Below, in pieces: positions 28,469-36,824 of a stretch of DNA of 64,000 nucleotides. Every line of letters starts with the position of its first letter. The first letter of the stretch is position 1. Origin of the DNA: a virus. The notes beneath the pieces were generated by a model. The model was not told the DNA's origin. It saw nothing but the letters and a program-made list of their open reading frames with translations, and did not search any database. The position numbers were made by a program, and so were the translations under genes. Location: the IMG/VR virus record IMGVR_UViG_3300024507_000442, positions 42,788-106,787 of that record. One strand, given 5' to 3'.

Positions 28469-28823
28469 ATGTGGAGAATGTACTGCTTGTTGTACTTGGT
28501 TGATTGGTGATGCTTTTGCTTGGGAGTTTGGTGCAGGAAAGTCTTGTAAGTATCTGGAATGTAATGGTTGTGGAGTTCATAAGGCACGACCAGAATCTTG
28601 TAGAGACTATCAATGTGCTTGGACGCAGCATTTACTACCAGAAGAAATGCGACCTGATAAGTGTGATGTTCTGGTCTCTGTTGAGGGAAGTGGAGATGGT
28701 CAATATCTAAAAGTTCTTCCAATAAATAATAAAGAAATGAATTCTGAAGTTAAACAATATCTTCAAAACTGGAGTGAAAAAATGAATACTCCAGTTGTTT
28801 TTGTAGAGATTCCTCCAAAATAA
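28458..28823 (+). CDS. CxxCxxCC (YkgJ-type) metal-binding protein, 121 aa
   Basis: The start at 28458 is set by AAGGAGG at 28445-28451; longer upstream readings run inside the previous gene. MFRECGECTACC gives the CxxCxxCC motif (Cys5, 8, 11, 12). It is followed by CKYLECNGCGVHKARPESC and a DYQCAW segment, so nine cysteines lie in the first ~55 residues. YkgJ-family proteins are thought to chelate zinc or iron, possibly as an Fe-S cluster; their biochemical role is poorly known. Its place among two 2OG-Fe(II) oxygenases and an Fe-S dehydrase could indicate metal delivery, which is inference. Confidence 0.7.
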   Translation: MFRECGECTACCTWLIGDAFAWEFGAGKSCKYLECNGCGVHKARPESCRDYQCAWTQHLLPEEMRPDKCDVLVSVEGSGDGQYLKVLPINNKEMNSEVKQYLQNWSEKMNTPVVFVEIPPK

Positions 28824-28828
28824 AAGAA

Positions 28829-30508
28829 ATGCCAGTATTTTATAATTTTATCAACAATAGAGAAAATTTAGTGGCATATTCCACTTATGAAGGGACTGTT
28901 ACGTGGATTAATAATTTTCCCGCAGGTGCAACAATAACTACAGGAATAACTGCACCTGATGGAACAAATACAGCAATTAGATTTACATGCAATAATACAA
29001 CTAATGCATTATTAAGAGTTAATTTTCCTTCATTCACTCCCAACGGAACTGATACTTATACGACAAGTTTTTTTGTAAGGAGAATTAGTGGAACTGGTAG
29101 TGCATTTACTGATTTAGCAGATGGAAGTCCTTCAGTTGATTACTCATCACAATTAATTACTAATCAGTGGGTAAGAGTAACTACAAGTGGAGTTCCAACA
29201 GCAACCGCAAAAAGTTTTATTGACTTATATTCTGATAACAATACAAATCTTGTTCTTGATTTTTGGGGAGTTCAAATAGAAAGAAAATCTTCTGCTGGTG
29301 TTTATGTTCCAACCTATGGAAGTATAGTAACAGGTAATGATGGATTGACTTATAGTTTTGATAATGTTTTTGTTCCTGCTGATTTGTTTCGTGAAGGAAA
29401 CTTATGGACTTGGGGCACTAATTCTGATGGACGACTAGGAGACAATACAACAACTGGTAAACTCACTCCAATCACAACATTTGCTGGTGGAACCAATTGG
29501 AAACAACTTTCTTGTGGAGACACTCATACTGCAGCAATTAAAACGGATGGAACTTTATGGCTTTGGGGTAGTAATAATACTGGACAACTAGGAGACAGTA
29601 CAACAACCAATAAATTAACTCCAGTCACTACATTCGCAGGAGGAAACAACTGGAAACAAGTTAATGCTGGAGGTTATCGTTCTACTGTAGCAATTAAAAC
29701 TGATGGAACTTTATGGTCTTGGGGTCGTGGTTTTGTCGGACAAATGGGAAACGCTGCAACAGATAATAAATCAACTCCAGTCACTACATTCACAGGAGGA
29801 ACCAACTGGAAACAAGTTACTGCCGGAAGAGGCCATATAGCGGCAATCAAAACTGATGGAACTTTATGGGTTTGGGGTGATGGATCTTTTGGAAGACTTG
29901 GAATTAATGCTACTGGTAATAGATCAACTCCAGTCACAACATTTGCTGGAGGGACTAATTGGAGTCAAATAAGTAATGGAGGTAGTTTTTCTACAGCAAT
30001 TAAAACTGATGGAACTCTTTGGACTTGGGGTTATAATACTTCTGCACAATTAGGAAACAATTCAAATACTAATGTATCCACTCCGATCACTACATTCGCA
30101 GGAGGAACCAACTGGAAACAAGTTTCTGGTGGTGGTTATCATACAGCAGCAATCAAAACTGATGGAACTTTATGGACTTGGGGTCGTAATTATGAGGGAC
30201 AACTAGGAATCACTAGATCTGGTGCTGGAAACGATGCATCTACTCCAGTCACTACATTCGCAGGAGGAACCAACTGGAAACAAGTTGGTTGTAGTGGTTC
30301 TAATATATGTCGTATTACAATAGCAATCAAGACCGATGGAACTTTATGGACTTGGGGTGATAATTCTAATGGACAACAGGGAATCAATGGTTCTGGTACT
30401 AGTAAATCAACTCCAATCACTACATTCGCAGGAGGAACCAACTGGAAACAAGTTTCTAGTGGAGATAGGTTTTCGGTAGCACTCACATACATCGATCCTG
30501 TGATATAA
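28829..30508 (+). CDS. RCC1-repeat adhesin 3 with beta-sandwich N-terminus, 559 aa
   Basis: Residues ~1-165 are a beta-sandwich module (ENLVAYSTYEGTVTWINN ... GVQIERKSSAGVYVPTYG) related to those in the LamG genes. Seven RCC1 repeats follow from residue ~188, with the same TPVTTFAGGTNWKQV core as the other two RCC1 genes; several blades are almost identical in DNA (CGCAGGAGGAACCAACTGGA). It is embedded between sugar-island genes, which ties the island to adhesin production. The combination of modules points to a virion surface adhesin. Confidence 0.75.
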   Translation: MPVFYNFINNRENLVAYSTYEGTVTWINNFPAGATITTGITAPDGTNTAIRFTCNNTTNALLRVNFPSFTPNGTDTYTTSFFVRRISGTGSAFTDLADGSPSVDYSSQLITNQWVRVTTSGVPTATAKSFIDLYSDNNTNLVLDFWGVQIERKSSAGVYVPTYGSIVTGNDGLTYSFDNVFVPADLFREGNLWTWGTNSDGRLGDNTTTGKLTPITTFAGGTNWKQLSCGDTHTAAIKTDGTLWLWGSNNTGQLGDSTTTNKLTPVTTFAGGNNWKQVNAGGYRSTVAIKTDGTLWSWGRGFVGQMGNAATDNKSTPVTTFTGGTNWKQVTAGRGHIAAIKTDGTLWVWGDGSFGRLGINATGNRSTPVTTFAGGTNWSQISNGGSFSTAIKTDGTLWTWGYNTSAQLGNNSNTNVSTPITTFAGGTNWKQVSGGGYHTAAIKTDGTLWTWGRNYEGQLGITRSGAGNDASTPVTTFAGGTNWKQVGCSGSNICRITIAIKTDGTLWTWGDNSNGQQGINGSGTSKSTPITTFAGGTNWKQVSSGDRFSVALTYIDPVI

Positions 30509-30509
30509 T
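30501..30509 (+). promoter_or_regulatory. Possible extended -10 promoter TGATATAAT
   Basis: A TGnTATAAT extended -10 box ends 23 bases before the sulfotransferase ATG. No convincing -35 is visible at 17 bases. It overlaps the end of the RCC1 gene. Confidence 0.3.
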
Positions 30510-30532
30510 ACATAATAAGAAAGAAATAAACT

Positions 30533-31315
30533 ATGAAGACATTATATTTTCTTGGAGGACTTCCAAGAAGTGGTTCTACATTACTTGGGTCACTTCTCAA
30601 TCAACATCCAGACATTTATGTATCACCAACATCTCCATTAGGTGATGTAGTAACTGATATTGAGAAATCATTTAATACTTTAGATATCCAATTTACCTTT
30701 GACCGCAAGGCAATTTCGTATAATGTCTATAAGGCAGTTCTTGCAAACTTTTATAATCACATTCCAAAATCAACAATTCTAGATAAGCATCGGTTTTGGG
30801 GAAAGAATCTTGATACCGTTCAAATGTTTCTTTCCAACAAACCAAAAATTGTAGCAACTTATCGTTCTATTCCAGAAGTTCTTACATCTTATATTTCACT
30901 CATAGAAAGGTCAAAGCACTATGATAATTTCATTGATAATCATTTAAGGAATGATAATCTACCAATTACAAATAATAATCGTGCAGAATATATTTGGAGA
31001 TATTATGTTGCTCCTTCTTATGAGAGTATGGTTTATGGACTCAACAAATATCCAGATTGGGTTCATTTAGTTGAATATAATGCTCTAGTCAATAATCCAG
31101 AAGAAGAACTGAGTAAAATCTATGAGTTTTTAGAAGTTCCATCTCATACAAATACTTTCAATAACATTGAAAATGCTTGTGGAGAACAAAAGGACGAAGA
31201 ATGGGGACTTAGAGGGCTTCATGATATTCGTCCAAATCTTGCCAAAATTTCACAAAATCCTATTGAAGTAATAGGAGAAGAGAATATAAAACTTTATTCC
31301 AAGTTTGATATATGA
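30533..31315 (+). CDS. Sulfotransferase-family protein, 260 aa
   Basis: The N-terminal FLGGLPRSGSTLLGSLLNQH (residues 7-26) is the 5'-phosphosulfate-binding loop of PAPS-dependent sulfotransferases, with Arg12-Ser13-Gly14-Ser15-Thr16. IVATYRSIPEVLTSYISLI around residue 105 fits the 3'-phosphate-binding region, where family members have an Arg and a Ser. The later helical part ends with a segment rich in charged residues. It would transfer sulfate from PAPS to a sugar or tyrosine hydroxyl; sulfated surface glycans are common in marine bacteria. It is coupled by ATGA to the next gene. Confidence 0.75.
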   Translation: MKTLYFLGGLPRSGSTLLGSLLNQHPDIYVSPTSPLGDVVTDIEKSFNTLDIQFTFDRKAISYNVYKAVLANFYNHIPKSTILDKHRFWGKNLDTVQMFLSNKPKIVATYRSIPEVLTSYISLIERSKHYDNFIDNHLRNDNLPITNNNRAEYIWRYYVAPSYESMVYGLNKYPDWVHLVEYNALVNNPEEELSKIYEFLEVPSHTNTFNNIENACGEQKDEEWGLRGLHDIRPNLAKISQNPIEVIGEENIKLYSKFDI

Positions 31316-32115
31316 AAACTCATTTGTTAGTTGTCGTCCAGACTCATTCAAAAGGAAACCGAGATAAAGATTCTGGAAGATATTGTGAAGCACCAAAGAT
31401 CGAAGTTTCTTCAAGGTGTATCTTTTCTTTGATTGATAGTCTCAATTACGCACAAGAACATTATCCAGATTATGAAATAGAACTTCAAATCTTTGATGAC
31501 CACTCGGACAAAGAATTTTTAGATATTTTAGAAAAACTTATCAGCATTGCAAAGTTCAAAGTTAATCTAACCCATCTTGAGACTTATGGTATTATGCCAT
31601 CTATTTTGAGGTGCTACGAACATGGAAGAGATTATGGAAAAGATTGGGTCTATTATGTTCAAGATGATTTTCTTCATCAACAAGACTCTGTTGAACTGAT
31701 GATACATGCAATTAATCAGTTTAGTTGTAATCTAGGTTCTCCTGCAAGTATCTTTCCATTCAATAAGCCAGCAGAGTATCACGAAGCAGAAAACACTGCA
31801 GTTCCTTGTCATCTTGTAGTATCAAAAGATAGATATTGGAGAACTAATTTTCATGTAGCAGTGACTTTAATGACTCATGTTGATATTATTAGAAAGCACT
31901 GGGACTTGTTCCACAAAATGGGAACAAGTGAGGTAAGTGAAACGATGGAAATGGATAGTATTTGTAGGGTTTATTATGAAAGAGGACATTTCTGCTTTAC
32001 TCCAATTCCTTCTTTAGCACTACATATGCAAGGAGAATATGATAGAGACTTCTTTATTGATTGGAAGTCTTGGTGGAATGAATATGATTTGGAGAAATTA
32101 AAAACCTATGTTTAG
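31312..32115 (+). CDS. GT-A-like glycosyltransferase, 267 aa
   Basis: The N-terminal strand HLLVVVQTHS, then ELQIFDDHSDKEFLDIL (a family-2-like DDxSxD motif) and WVYYVQDDFLHQQ (the DxD-type metal site, around residues 113-120) support a GT-A fold. A late MEMDSICRVYYERGHFCF segment may form the acceptor lid. It follows the sulfotransferase with ATGA overlap and precedes a 2OG oxygenase with 8 overlapping bases. Donor and acceptor are unknown. Confidence 0.55.
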   Translation: MKTHLLVVVQTHSKGNRDKDSGRYCEAPKIEVSSRCIFSLIDSLNYAQEHYPDYEIELQIFDDHSDKEFLDILEKLISIAKFKVNLTHLETYGIMPSILRCYEHGRDYGKDWVYYVQDDFLHQQDSVELMIHAINQFSCNLGSPASIFPFNKPAEYHEAENTAVPCHLVVSKDRYWRTNFHVAVTLMTHVDIIRKHWDLFHKMGTSEVSETMEMDSICRVYYERGHFCFTPIPSLALHMQGEYDRDFFIDWKSWWNEYDLEKLKTYV

Positions 32116-32707
32116 TCATATATCATTACCAAATCCCGGTGTCACATCTGGTGTTCTTCCAGAAGAACTTTATAATCAAGTAATGAATGAAGTAAATGAA
32201 ATCTCTTCTGATTTTCATTCTCATTCAAATTACAATAATGGTCTTGCAGGAAATATAGAAAATCAATATGAGTTGCAAAAGTCTATGTTAGTTTTGCAAC
32301 CATATCTCAATGAAATGTGTAAGTCATATACAGACTATTGGAATTTCTACAAAAAACCAAGTGACTTTAAACTCACTCATCTGTGGGTCAATTTTCAAAA
32401 GAAGAATGAGTTTAATCCAATTCACCATCACAGCAGCACTTTTAGTTTTGTTTGCTGGTTAAAAATTCCATACAAAGTAGAAGAAGAGTTGAATGCGGCT
32501 CATGTAAAAGATACAAAAGCAAAAGCAGCATCAACTTTCCAATTCATCTATCCAAATATTTTAGGACAACTTACTTTAGAAACCTTATATGTCAATGAGG
32601 ATTGGTGTGGTAGAATAGTATTGTTCCCAGCACATTTATCTCATTGCGTCTATCCATTTTCTACAAGTGATGATTATAGAATTTCAATATCAGGCAATTT
32701 AGAATGA
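32108..32707 (+). CDS. Putative 2OG-Fe(II) oxygenase, 199 aa
   Basis: The pattern HLWVNFQKKNEFNPIHHHSS (around residues 90-110) supplies the metal-binding His residues. GRIVLFPAHLSHCVYPFSTS followed by DDYRISISGN supplies the distal His and the 2-oxoglutarate-binding Arg. This is the arrangement seen in the TIGR02466-like / 2OG-FeII_Oxy_5 proteins frequent in cyanophages. It is clearly a different subfamily from the oxygenase at 26572. Substrate unknown; a hydroxylation of fibre residues or of a glycan is plausible. It is joined to the next gene by ATGA. Confidence 0.65.
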   Translation: MFSHISLPNPGVTSGVLPEELYNQVMNEVNEISSDFHSHSNYNNGLAGNIENQYELQKSMLVLQPYLNEMCKSYTDYWNFYKKPSDFKLTHLWVNFQKKNEFNPIHHHSSTFSFVCWLKIPYKVEEELNAAHVKDTKAKAASTFQFIYPNILGQLTLETLYVNEDWCGRIVLFPAHLSHCVYPFSTSDDYRISISGNLE

Positions 32708-33384
32708 AGCGAACATTAGAAAGTTTTTATCCAACAGAGAATTCTTTTATAGAAAATACTTATATTATTACTCTACCAAATAATGAAACTTCAAAGACCT
32801 TAACTCAAAGATGTATAGAGAGTTGTATTGCAGTAGAGCAACCTTATACTCTTTGGGAAGGTTTTGATGGTTCTTCTGGAGAAATTGTAATACCGAAACA
32901 TCTTCAAGACAAAGATTACTTGAAATGGTTGAAGGTCAATCATAAATTTATGACACCATCTCAAATTGGGTGTTGCTTATCTCACTTTAGTTTGTGGTTT
33001 CATTGTATCACAATAGATAGACCTATCGTTATATTAGAGCACGATGCTATAATGGTAGAGAAATTTTTTGGTCCCTATCCTTTTTATAATGCAATCACAT
33101 ATCTTGGTTGTAAGGAACAGAAGTATAATGGGATGTCCGTTCAACCAACTCCAATTCATATGCAATCACCTGATACTTTCACTCGTAAAATAGGTCGGGC
33201 ACATGCATATGCAATTGACCCTGCTGTTGCGAAGTTAATGGTTTCTCGTCTTCTGGTTGATGGTATTACTACAATGAACGATGAGTTTATGCACGCTAAT
33301 CTATTTACGATTATTCAATATGGATTTTATGCATATGATGAACCAGGAGAAACAACAATACAAACACCCAATTATCCTTTTTAG
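32704..33384 (+). CDS. Glycosyltransferase family 25-like protein, 226 aa
   Basis: NTYIITLPNNETSKTLTQRC at the N-terminus, MTPSQIGCCLSHFSLWFHC in the centre and RPIVILEHDAIM around residues 111-122 are the three hallmarks of GT25 (LPS-type) transferases, with EHDA as the metal motif. Family members add galactose or glucose to LPS cores or to hydroxylated collagen-type residues. That second activity is notable here, because the window encodes collagen-like fibre tracts and 2OG oxygenases. It is coupled upstream by ATGA. Confidence 0.7.
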   Translation: MKRTLESFYPTENSFIENTYIITLPNNETSKTLTQRCIESCIAVEQPYTLWEGFDGSSGEIVIPKHLQDKDYLKWLKVNHKFMTPSQIGCCLSHFSLWFHCITIDRPIVILEHDAIMVEKFFGPYPFYNAITYLGCKEQKYNGMSVQPTPIHMQSPDTFTRKIGRAHAYAIDPAVAKLMVSRLLVDGITTMNDEFMHANLFTIIQYGFYAYDEPGETTIQTPNYPF

Positions 33385-33386
33385 AA

Positions 33387-34085
33387 ATGACAAAAATTAA
33401 TGTTTATTTGAGACATTGCTATTATTCCAAAATTCAAGAGAGTCCTGGAAAACAAAGACCTTCTTGGTGGGACAAAGAAAAGGTATTCCAAAACTTCAAA
33501 AATACTCTCAATCCAGAAACAACAAAATACGCAATCATTTATGACGAACATTATGGAAAGATAGAAGATACTTTCCTATCAAATGAAGAAAATATATATA
33601 CGATCAATTGCGGCGGAGAAGCAAAGAGCTTTATAGAAACTTTGAAGTATATTAAAACACAAAATCATTCTCAAGATGATATCATTTACTTCTTGGAAGA
33701 TGATTATATTCATCAACCAGGGTGGGATAAAGTTCTGTTAGAGGCATTCGCCCTTCCCATCTCTTATGCGACCTTGTACGACCACAGAGACAAGTATGGT
33801 GAGTATTATGCAGAGTTCCGAACTAAAGTTTTATTTACAGATTCTTGTCATTGGATGGCAACTCCTTCAACAACCAATACATTTGCTGTGAAGTATTCAA
33901 CTCTTGTAGAGGACTTTTACACGCACACTAAATATTCTACAGGTGTGGAACCTTCTGCGGACCACCAAAAATTTCTGGAGTTAGCACAGAGAGGAAGAGT
34001 TTTAATATCATCACTTCCTGGTTATTCTACACATTGTCAAGCAGATTTATTATCACCTTGTATTGATTGGAAAAAGTTTTTATGA
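33387..34085 (+). CDS. GT-A-like glycosyltransferase with LEDDY motif, 232 aa
   Basis: The only strong motif is DDIIYFLEDDYIHQPGWDKV (around residues 95-114), which resembles the EDD metal site of GT-A enzymes followed by the Pro-Gly-Trp acceptor helix. SSLPGYSTHCQADLLSPCID closes the protein. Neighbours on both sides overlap or abut, and the FkbM gene begins within its stop codon (ATGA). It probably belongs to the same glycan pathway; specificity is not readable. Confidence 0.5.
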   Translation: MTKINVYLRHCYYSKIQESPGKQRPSWWDKEKVFQNFKNTLNPETTKYAIIYDEHYGKIEDTFLSNEENIYTINCGGEAKSFIETLKYIKTQNHSQDDIIYFLEDDYIHQPGWDKVLLEAFALPISYATLYDHRDKYGEYYAEFRTKVLFTDSCHWMATPSTTNTFAVKYSTLVEDFYTHTKYSTGVEPSADHQKFLELAQRGRVLISSLPGYSTHCQADLLSPCIDWKKFL

Positions 34086-34648
34086 AAGTAGTTCAAATTG
34101 GTTCTAATAAAGGTGATGATGATTTATCTAAACATCTCAAAGAAAATTATAATGAATTAGAATTTGGACTTTTTGTTGAAGCAAATCCACTACATATTGG
34201 AAATTTAAAAAATTGCTATTCTCAATATCAAAATTCTGTTATTGAGAATGTTGCAATTAAAGTTCCTTCTTACAATGAAGACACATTAAAACTTTATTAT
34301 CATCAAAATGATGGTCCAATGTACCATGTCGCTTCTTGTGTGAAGTCTCATATTGAAATTTATTATCCAAGTGACGGAATTAGATATTTTGAAGTTCCTT
34401 GTATAACTATAAATCAATTATTTGAAAAGTATGATATCAAGGAATTGGATTGGTTACTATTGGATATTGAAGGAATTGACTCTGAAATTTTATTAACAAC
34501 AGATTGGAATAATTATGATATTCAAAGAATTGAATATGAAGAATTACATCTTGGTGATAAAAAACATGAAATAGAAAATATTTTCAAAACTCTTGGTTAT
34601 AAAAAAACAACTGCTTTACATCATTACGATAATGCTTGGGAAAAATAA
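34082..34648 (+). CDS. FkbM-family methyltransferase, 188 aa
   Basis: I chose the ATG at 34082, which overlaps the previous stop as ATGA, rather than the upstream TTG. MKVVQIGSNKGDDDLSKHL carries the SAM-binding glycine motif. FGLFVEANPLHIGNLKNCY is motif II, and VPCITINQLFEKY, LDWLLLDIEGIDSEIL (around residues 125-140) and the ending IEYEELHL fit FkbM methyltransferases. These enzymes usually O-methylate sugars. It is slightly shorter than typical family members. I infer a role in decorating the glycan built by this island. Confidence 0.75.
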   Translation: MKVVQIGSNKGDDDLSKHLKENYNELEFGLFVEANPLHIGNLKNCYSQYQNSVIENVAIKVPSYNEDTLKLYYHQNDGPMYHVASCVKSHIEIYYPSDGIRYFEVPCITINQLFEKYDIKELDWLLLDIEGIDSEILLTTDWNNYDIQRIEYEELHLGDKKHEIENIFKTLGYKKTTALHHYDNAWEK

Positions 34649-34650
34649 TT

Positions 34651-34956
34651 ATGAAAAATCATCCTGTAGTTGAAACTGAATATTTTAACATTATTAAGGG
34701 AGTTGTAGATGGTCTTCATAAATCTGGAATGACCGAAGCAGGTTCTGGATATTGTTTGAGTATGAGTGATATTGTACTTAAACTTTTACATAAAGAAGGA
34801 ATTAAGGCAAGATTGGTAGAGTGTAACTTAATGGTTACACTTAAAAATCCTCCTGGATTGTTTTTAATGGGTTATCCAGGATTCAATCAAAATAATTACA
34901 CTGCTGATAATTCGCGGTACATACGACTTCTATCAAACCTTCATCAATCCTCATAG
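34651..34956 (+). pseudogene. Truncated or frameshifted conserved phage protein, 101 aa
   Basis: The ATG at 34651 opens a protein that starts MKNHPVVETEYFNIIKGVVD and continues with GYCLSMSDIVLKLLHKEGIK. I recall longer cyanophage proteins with this N-terminus. After ~85 residues the sequence degenerates (YIRLLSNLHQSS) and stops at 34954-34956. In the +1 frame, bases 34868-35002 are open and protein-like, with RGTYDFYQTFINPHSGWGPN and a TGA at 35000. That C-terminal piece has no start of its own. A frameshift or a deletion joining two genes near 34900 explains this best. Confidence 0.55.
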
Positions 34957-35010
34957 TGGATGGGGTCCTAATAAATCAGAAATTATTAAAAACAACAAGT
35001 GAGGATTAAA

Positions 35011-35982
35011 ATGAAAGTTACACTATACGCAATCGCAAAGAACGAAGAAAAAAATATTGAAAAGTTTCTCAAGAATGCAGAGAAATTTGATGATGTCGTT
35101 GTAGTCGATACTGGAAGTACAGACAATACAATTCAACTACTTAAAGATGCTGGTATTAAAGTCTACGAGCATCCACAGACTCGTGCAGAGTTTGATTTTT
35201 CAGTAGCAAGAAATCAGGCATTATCTTATGTGGAAACTGATTGGGCTTTTTCTATAGATTTTAATGAAGAAATAGATGATTTTTTCCCAGAGGGTCTTGC
35301 AGTAATCTCTGAAGAGTTTACAACATTTAAACATGAAAGGTATGATAAAATTGATGATGAAGAACCAACTCTAGGTCAAACTGCACATGTTCGTTTTCAT
35401 AGAACTAAAAACTATACTTGGGTAAATGCAGTTCACGAAACTCCAATGTTTCTTCCAACTGAAGAACATCTTGGTGAGGTTGCAGTAGATACTACAATTA
35501 AGATTACTAAAAACCTTCAACCAAGTATTGATAAAGAACTTTTCTATCTTTCAATCTGCGAGAGAGAATATCAAAATAATCCAGAAAATAATTATTATCT
35601 TTGGTTTATTTTTAAGCACTACTATCAGGTCAAAAATCTCAATAAAGTACTTGAGGTAGGTCAACAATATCTCAATATCTCCAAAGCATATTTTGATCCA
35701 CAAAGGATTGATGTGTTCATCATGTGTAGTATTTGTTTAGTTAATCTTAAAGAGGTAGAAAAGTCTGCAAACTATGCTTTCCATGCACTCAGTGAAGCAA
35801 TGAATTTTGGTGGAGGACTTCTAGGAAAAGCATTTAATCACTTGTTAGAAATTGGAAAACTCACACAAAATCCAAATATTATTATCTTTGCAACAGGATT
35901 TAATCCAGAAACTTTAACTTATCCAGAAAGAACTCAAGCGATAAAGAGTCTTTATGATAGTAATCACATGAATTTTGTATGA
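35011..35982 (+). CDS. Family 2 glycosyltransferase, 323 aa
   Basis: The ATG at 35011 is preferred over the GTG at 34999 because GAGGA at 35001-35005 is a well-placed ribosome-binding site. YAIAKNEEKNIEKFLKN, VVVVDTGSTDNTIQLLK and ARNQALSYVETDW are the classic GT2 motifs. The usual acidic metal motif reads SIDFNEEID. The C-terminal ~130 residues are helical and TPR-like (LSICEREYQNNPENNYYLW). It is likely to extend an oligosaccharide in the cytoplasm. It is coupled by ATGA to the epimerase. Confidence 0.75.
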   Translation: MKVTLYAIAKNEEKNIEKFLKNAEKFDDVVVVDTGSTDNTIQLLKDAGIKVYEHPQTRAEFDFSVARNQALSYVETDWAFSIDFNEEIDDFFPEGLAVISEEFTTFKHERYDKIDDEEPTLGQTAHVRFHRTKNYTWVNAVHETPMFLPTEEHLGEVAVDTTIKITKNLQPSIDKELFYLSICEREYQNNPENNYYLWFIFKHYYQVKNLNKVLEVGQQYLNISKAYFDPQRIDVFIMCSICLVNLKEVEKSANYAFHALSEAMNFGGGLLGKAFNHLLEIGKLTQNPNIIIFATGFNPETLTYPERTQAIKSLYDSNHMNFV

Positions 35983-36803
35983 GTAAAATAGCAGTTTTTG
36001 GGGGGACTGGATTTATTGGAGGAACATTTTGTAGATTATACTCACAAAAAGTAAATATAATTCCAAAGCAAAGTATAGAATTTGATACCAAAGAAGTTTT
36101 ATATTTTATAAGCACCACCACAAATCAAAATGTTTTTAATGATCTTCATATAGATATAAACACTAATCTAAATTTTCTGATGGATGTCTTATCCAATTGC
36201 AAAGATAAAGACATCACATTTAATTTTATTAGTTCATGTTTTGTTTATGGTAATGATATTATAGATGCAAAAGAAACTGATAATTGCAATCCAACTGGAT
36301 TTTATTCTGTAACAAAAAGATGTGCAGAGCAATTATTAATTTCCTTTTGCAAGACCTTTAATATTAAATATAGAATTTTAAGAATTGGAAATGTTTATGG
36401 ATTGGATAAAACAATTTCTTTGAAGAAAAATGTCCTGGCACATATCATAAAACAATTGAAGAAAAATGAAGATGTTCATCTTTATGATAACGGAGATTAT
36501 TTAAAAGACTATATGTTTGTTGAAGATGTATGTAAAGCAATTGAGATAATTTTGGAATTTGGACACCACAACGAAATTTATAATATTGCTTCGGGAACAT
36601 CAAATAACTTTAAATATATTATAGAAACAGCAAAAAGTATTACAAATAGTCATAGTAAATTAATTAGTGTTCCAATACCAACTAATCAGCAATATATTCA
36701 AATTAAAAATATGACTTTGAATATCGACAAATTAAAGTCTCTCAAATTCGAACCACAAATTAATTTTAAATACGGTTTGCATATGCTTTGCAATATGTTA
36801 TAG
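35979..36803 (+). CDS. NAD-dependent epimerase/dehydratase (extended SDR), 274 aa
   Basis: FGGTGFIGG at residues 7-15 is the Rossmann loop. The SSCFVYGND strand gives the active-site Ser region, and Tyr109-Ser-Val-Thr-Lys113 is the YxxxK catalytic motif. ILRIGNVYG and YLKDYMFVEDVCKAIEIIL complete the extended-SDR pattern. The protein is slightly short, with a reduced N-terminal half. It would act on a nucleotide sugar, as epimerase, dehydratase or reductase; which cannot be told from sequence. It fits next to the RfbH-type enzyme in a deoxysugar pathway. Confidence 0.75.
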   Translation: MSKIAVFGGTGFIGGTFCRLYSQKVNIIPKQSIEFDTKEVLYFISTTTNQNVFNDLHIDINTNLNFLMDVLSNCKDKDITFNFISSCFVYGNDIIDAKETDNCNPTGFYSVTKRCAEQLLISFCKTFNIKYRILRIGNVYGLDKTISLKKNVLAHIIKQLKKNEDVHLYDNGDYLKDYMFVEDVCKAIEIILEFGHHNEIYNIASGTSNNFKYIIETAKSITNSHSKLISVPIPTNQQYIQIKNMTLNIDKLKSLKFEPQINFKYGLHMLCNML

Positions 36804-36816
36804 TAAACCATATAAT
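36788..36816 (+). promoter_or_regulatory. Sigma70-like promoter TTGCAA-17-TATAAT
   Basis: A TTGCAA box at 36788-36793, a 17-base spacer and a perfect TATAAT at 36811-36816. The expected start of transcription falls within 1-3 bases of the ATG at 36825, so the mRNA would be almost leaderless. It overlaps the 3' end of the epimerase gene and could be a chance match. Confidence 0.45.
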
Positions 36817-36824
36817 CATTTACT

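Noticed and set aside
22127-30508. RCC1 proteins as GTPase exchange factors
   Set aside because: Only the propeller repeat is shared; the setting among adhesins points to a binding role instead.
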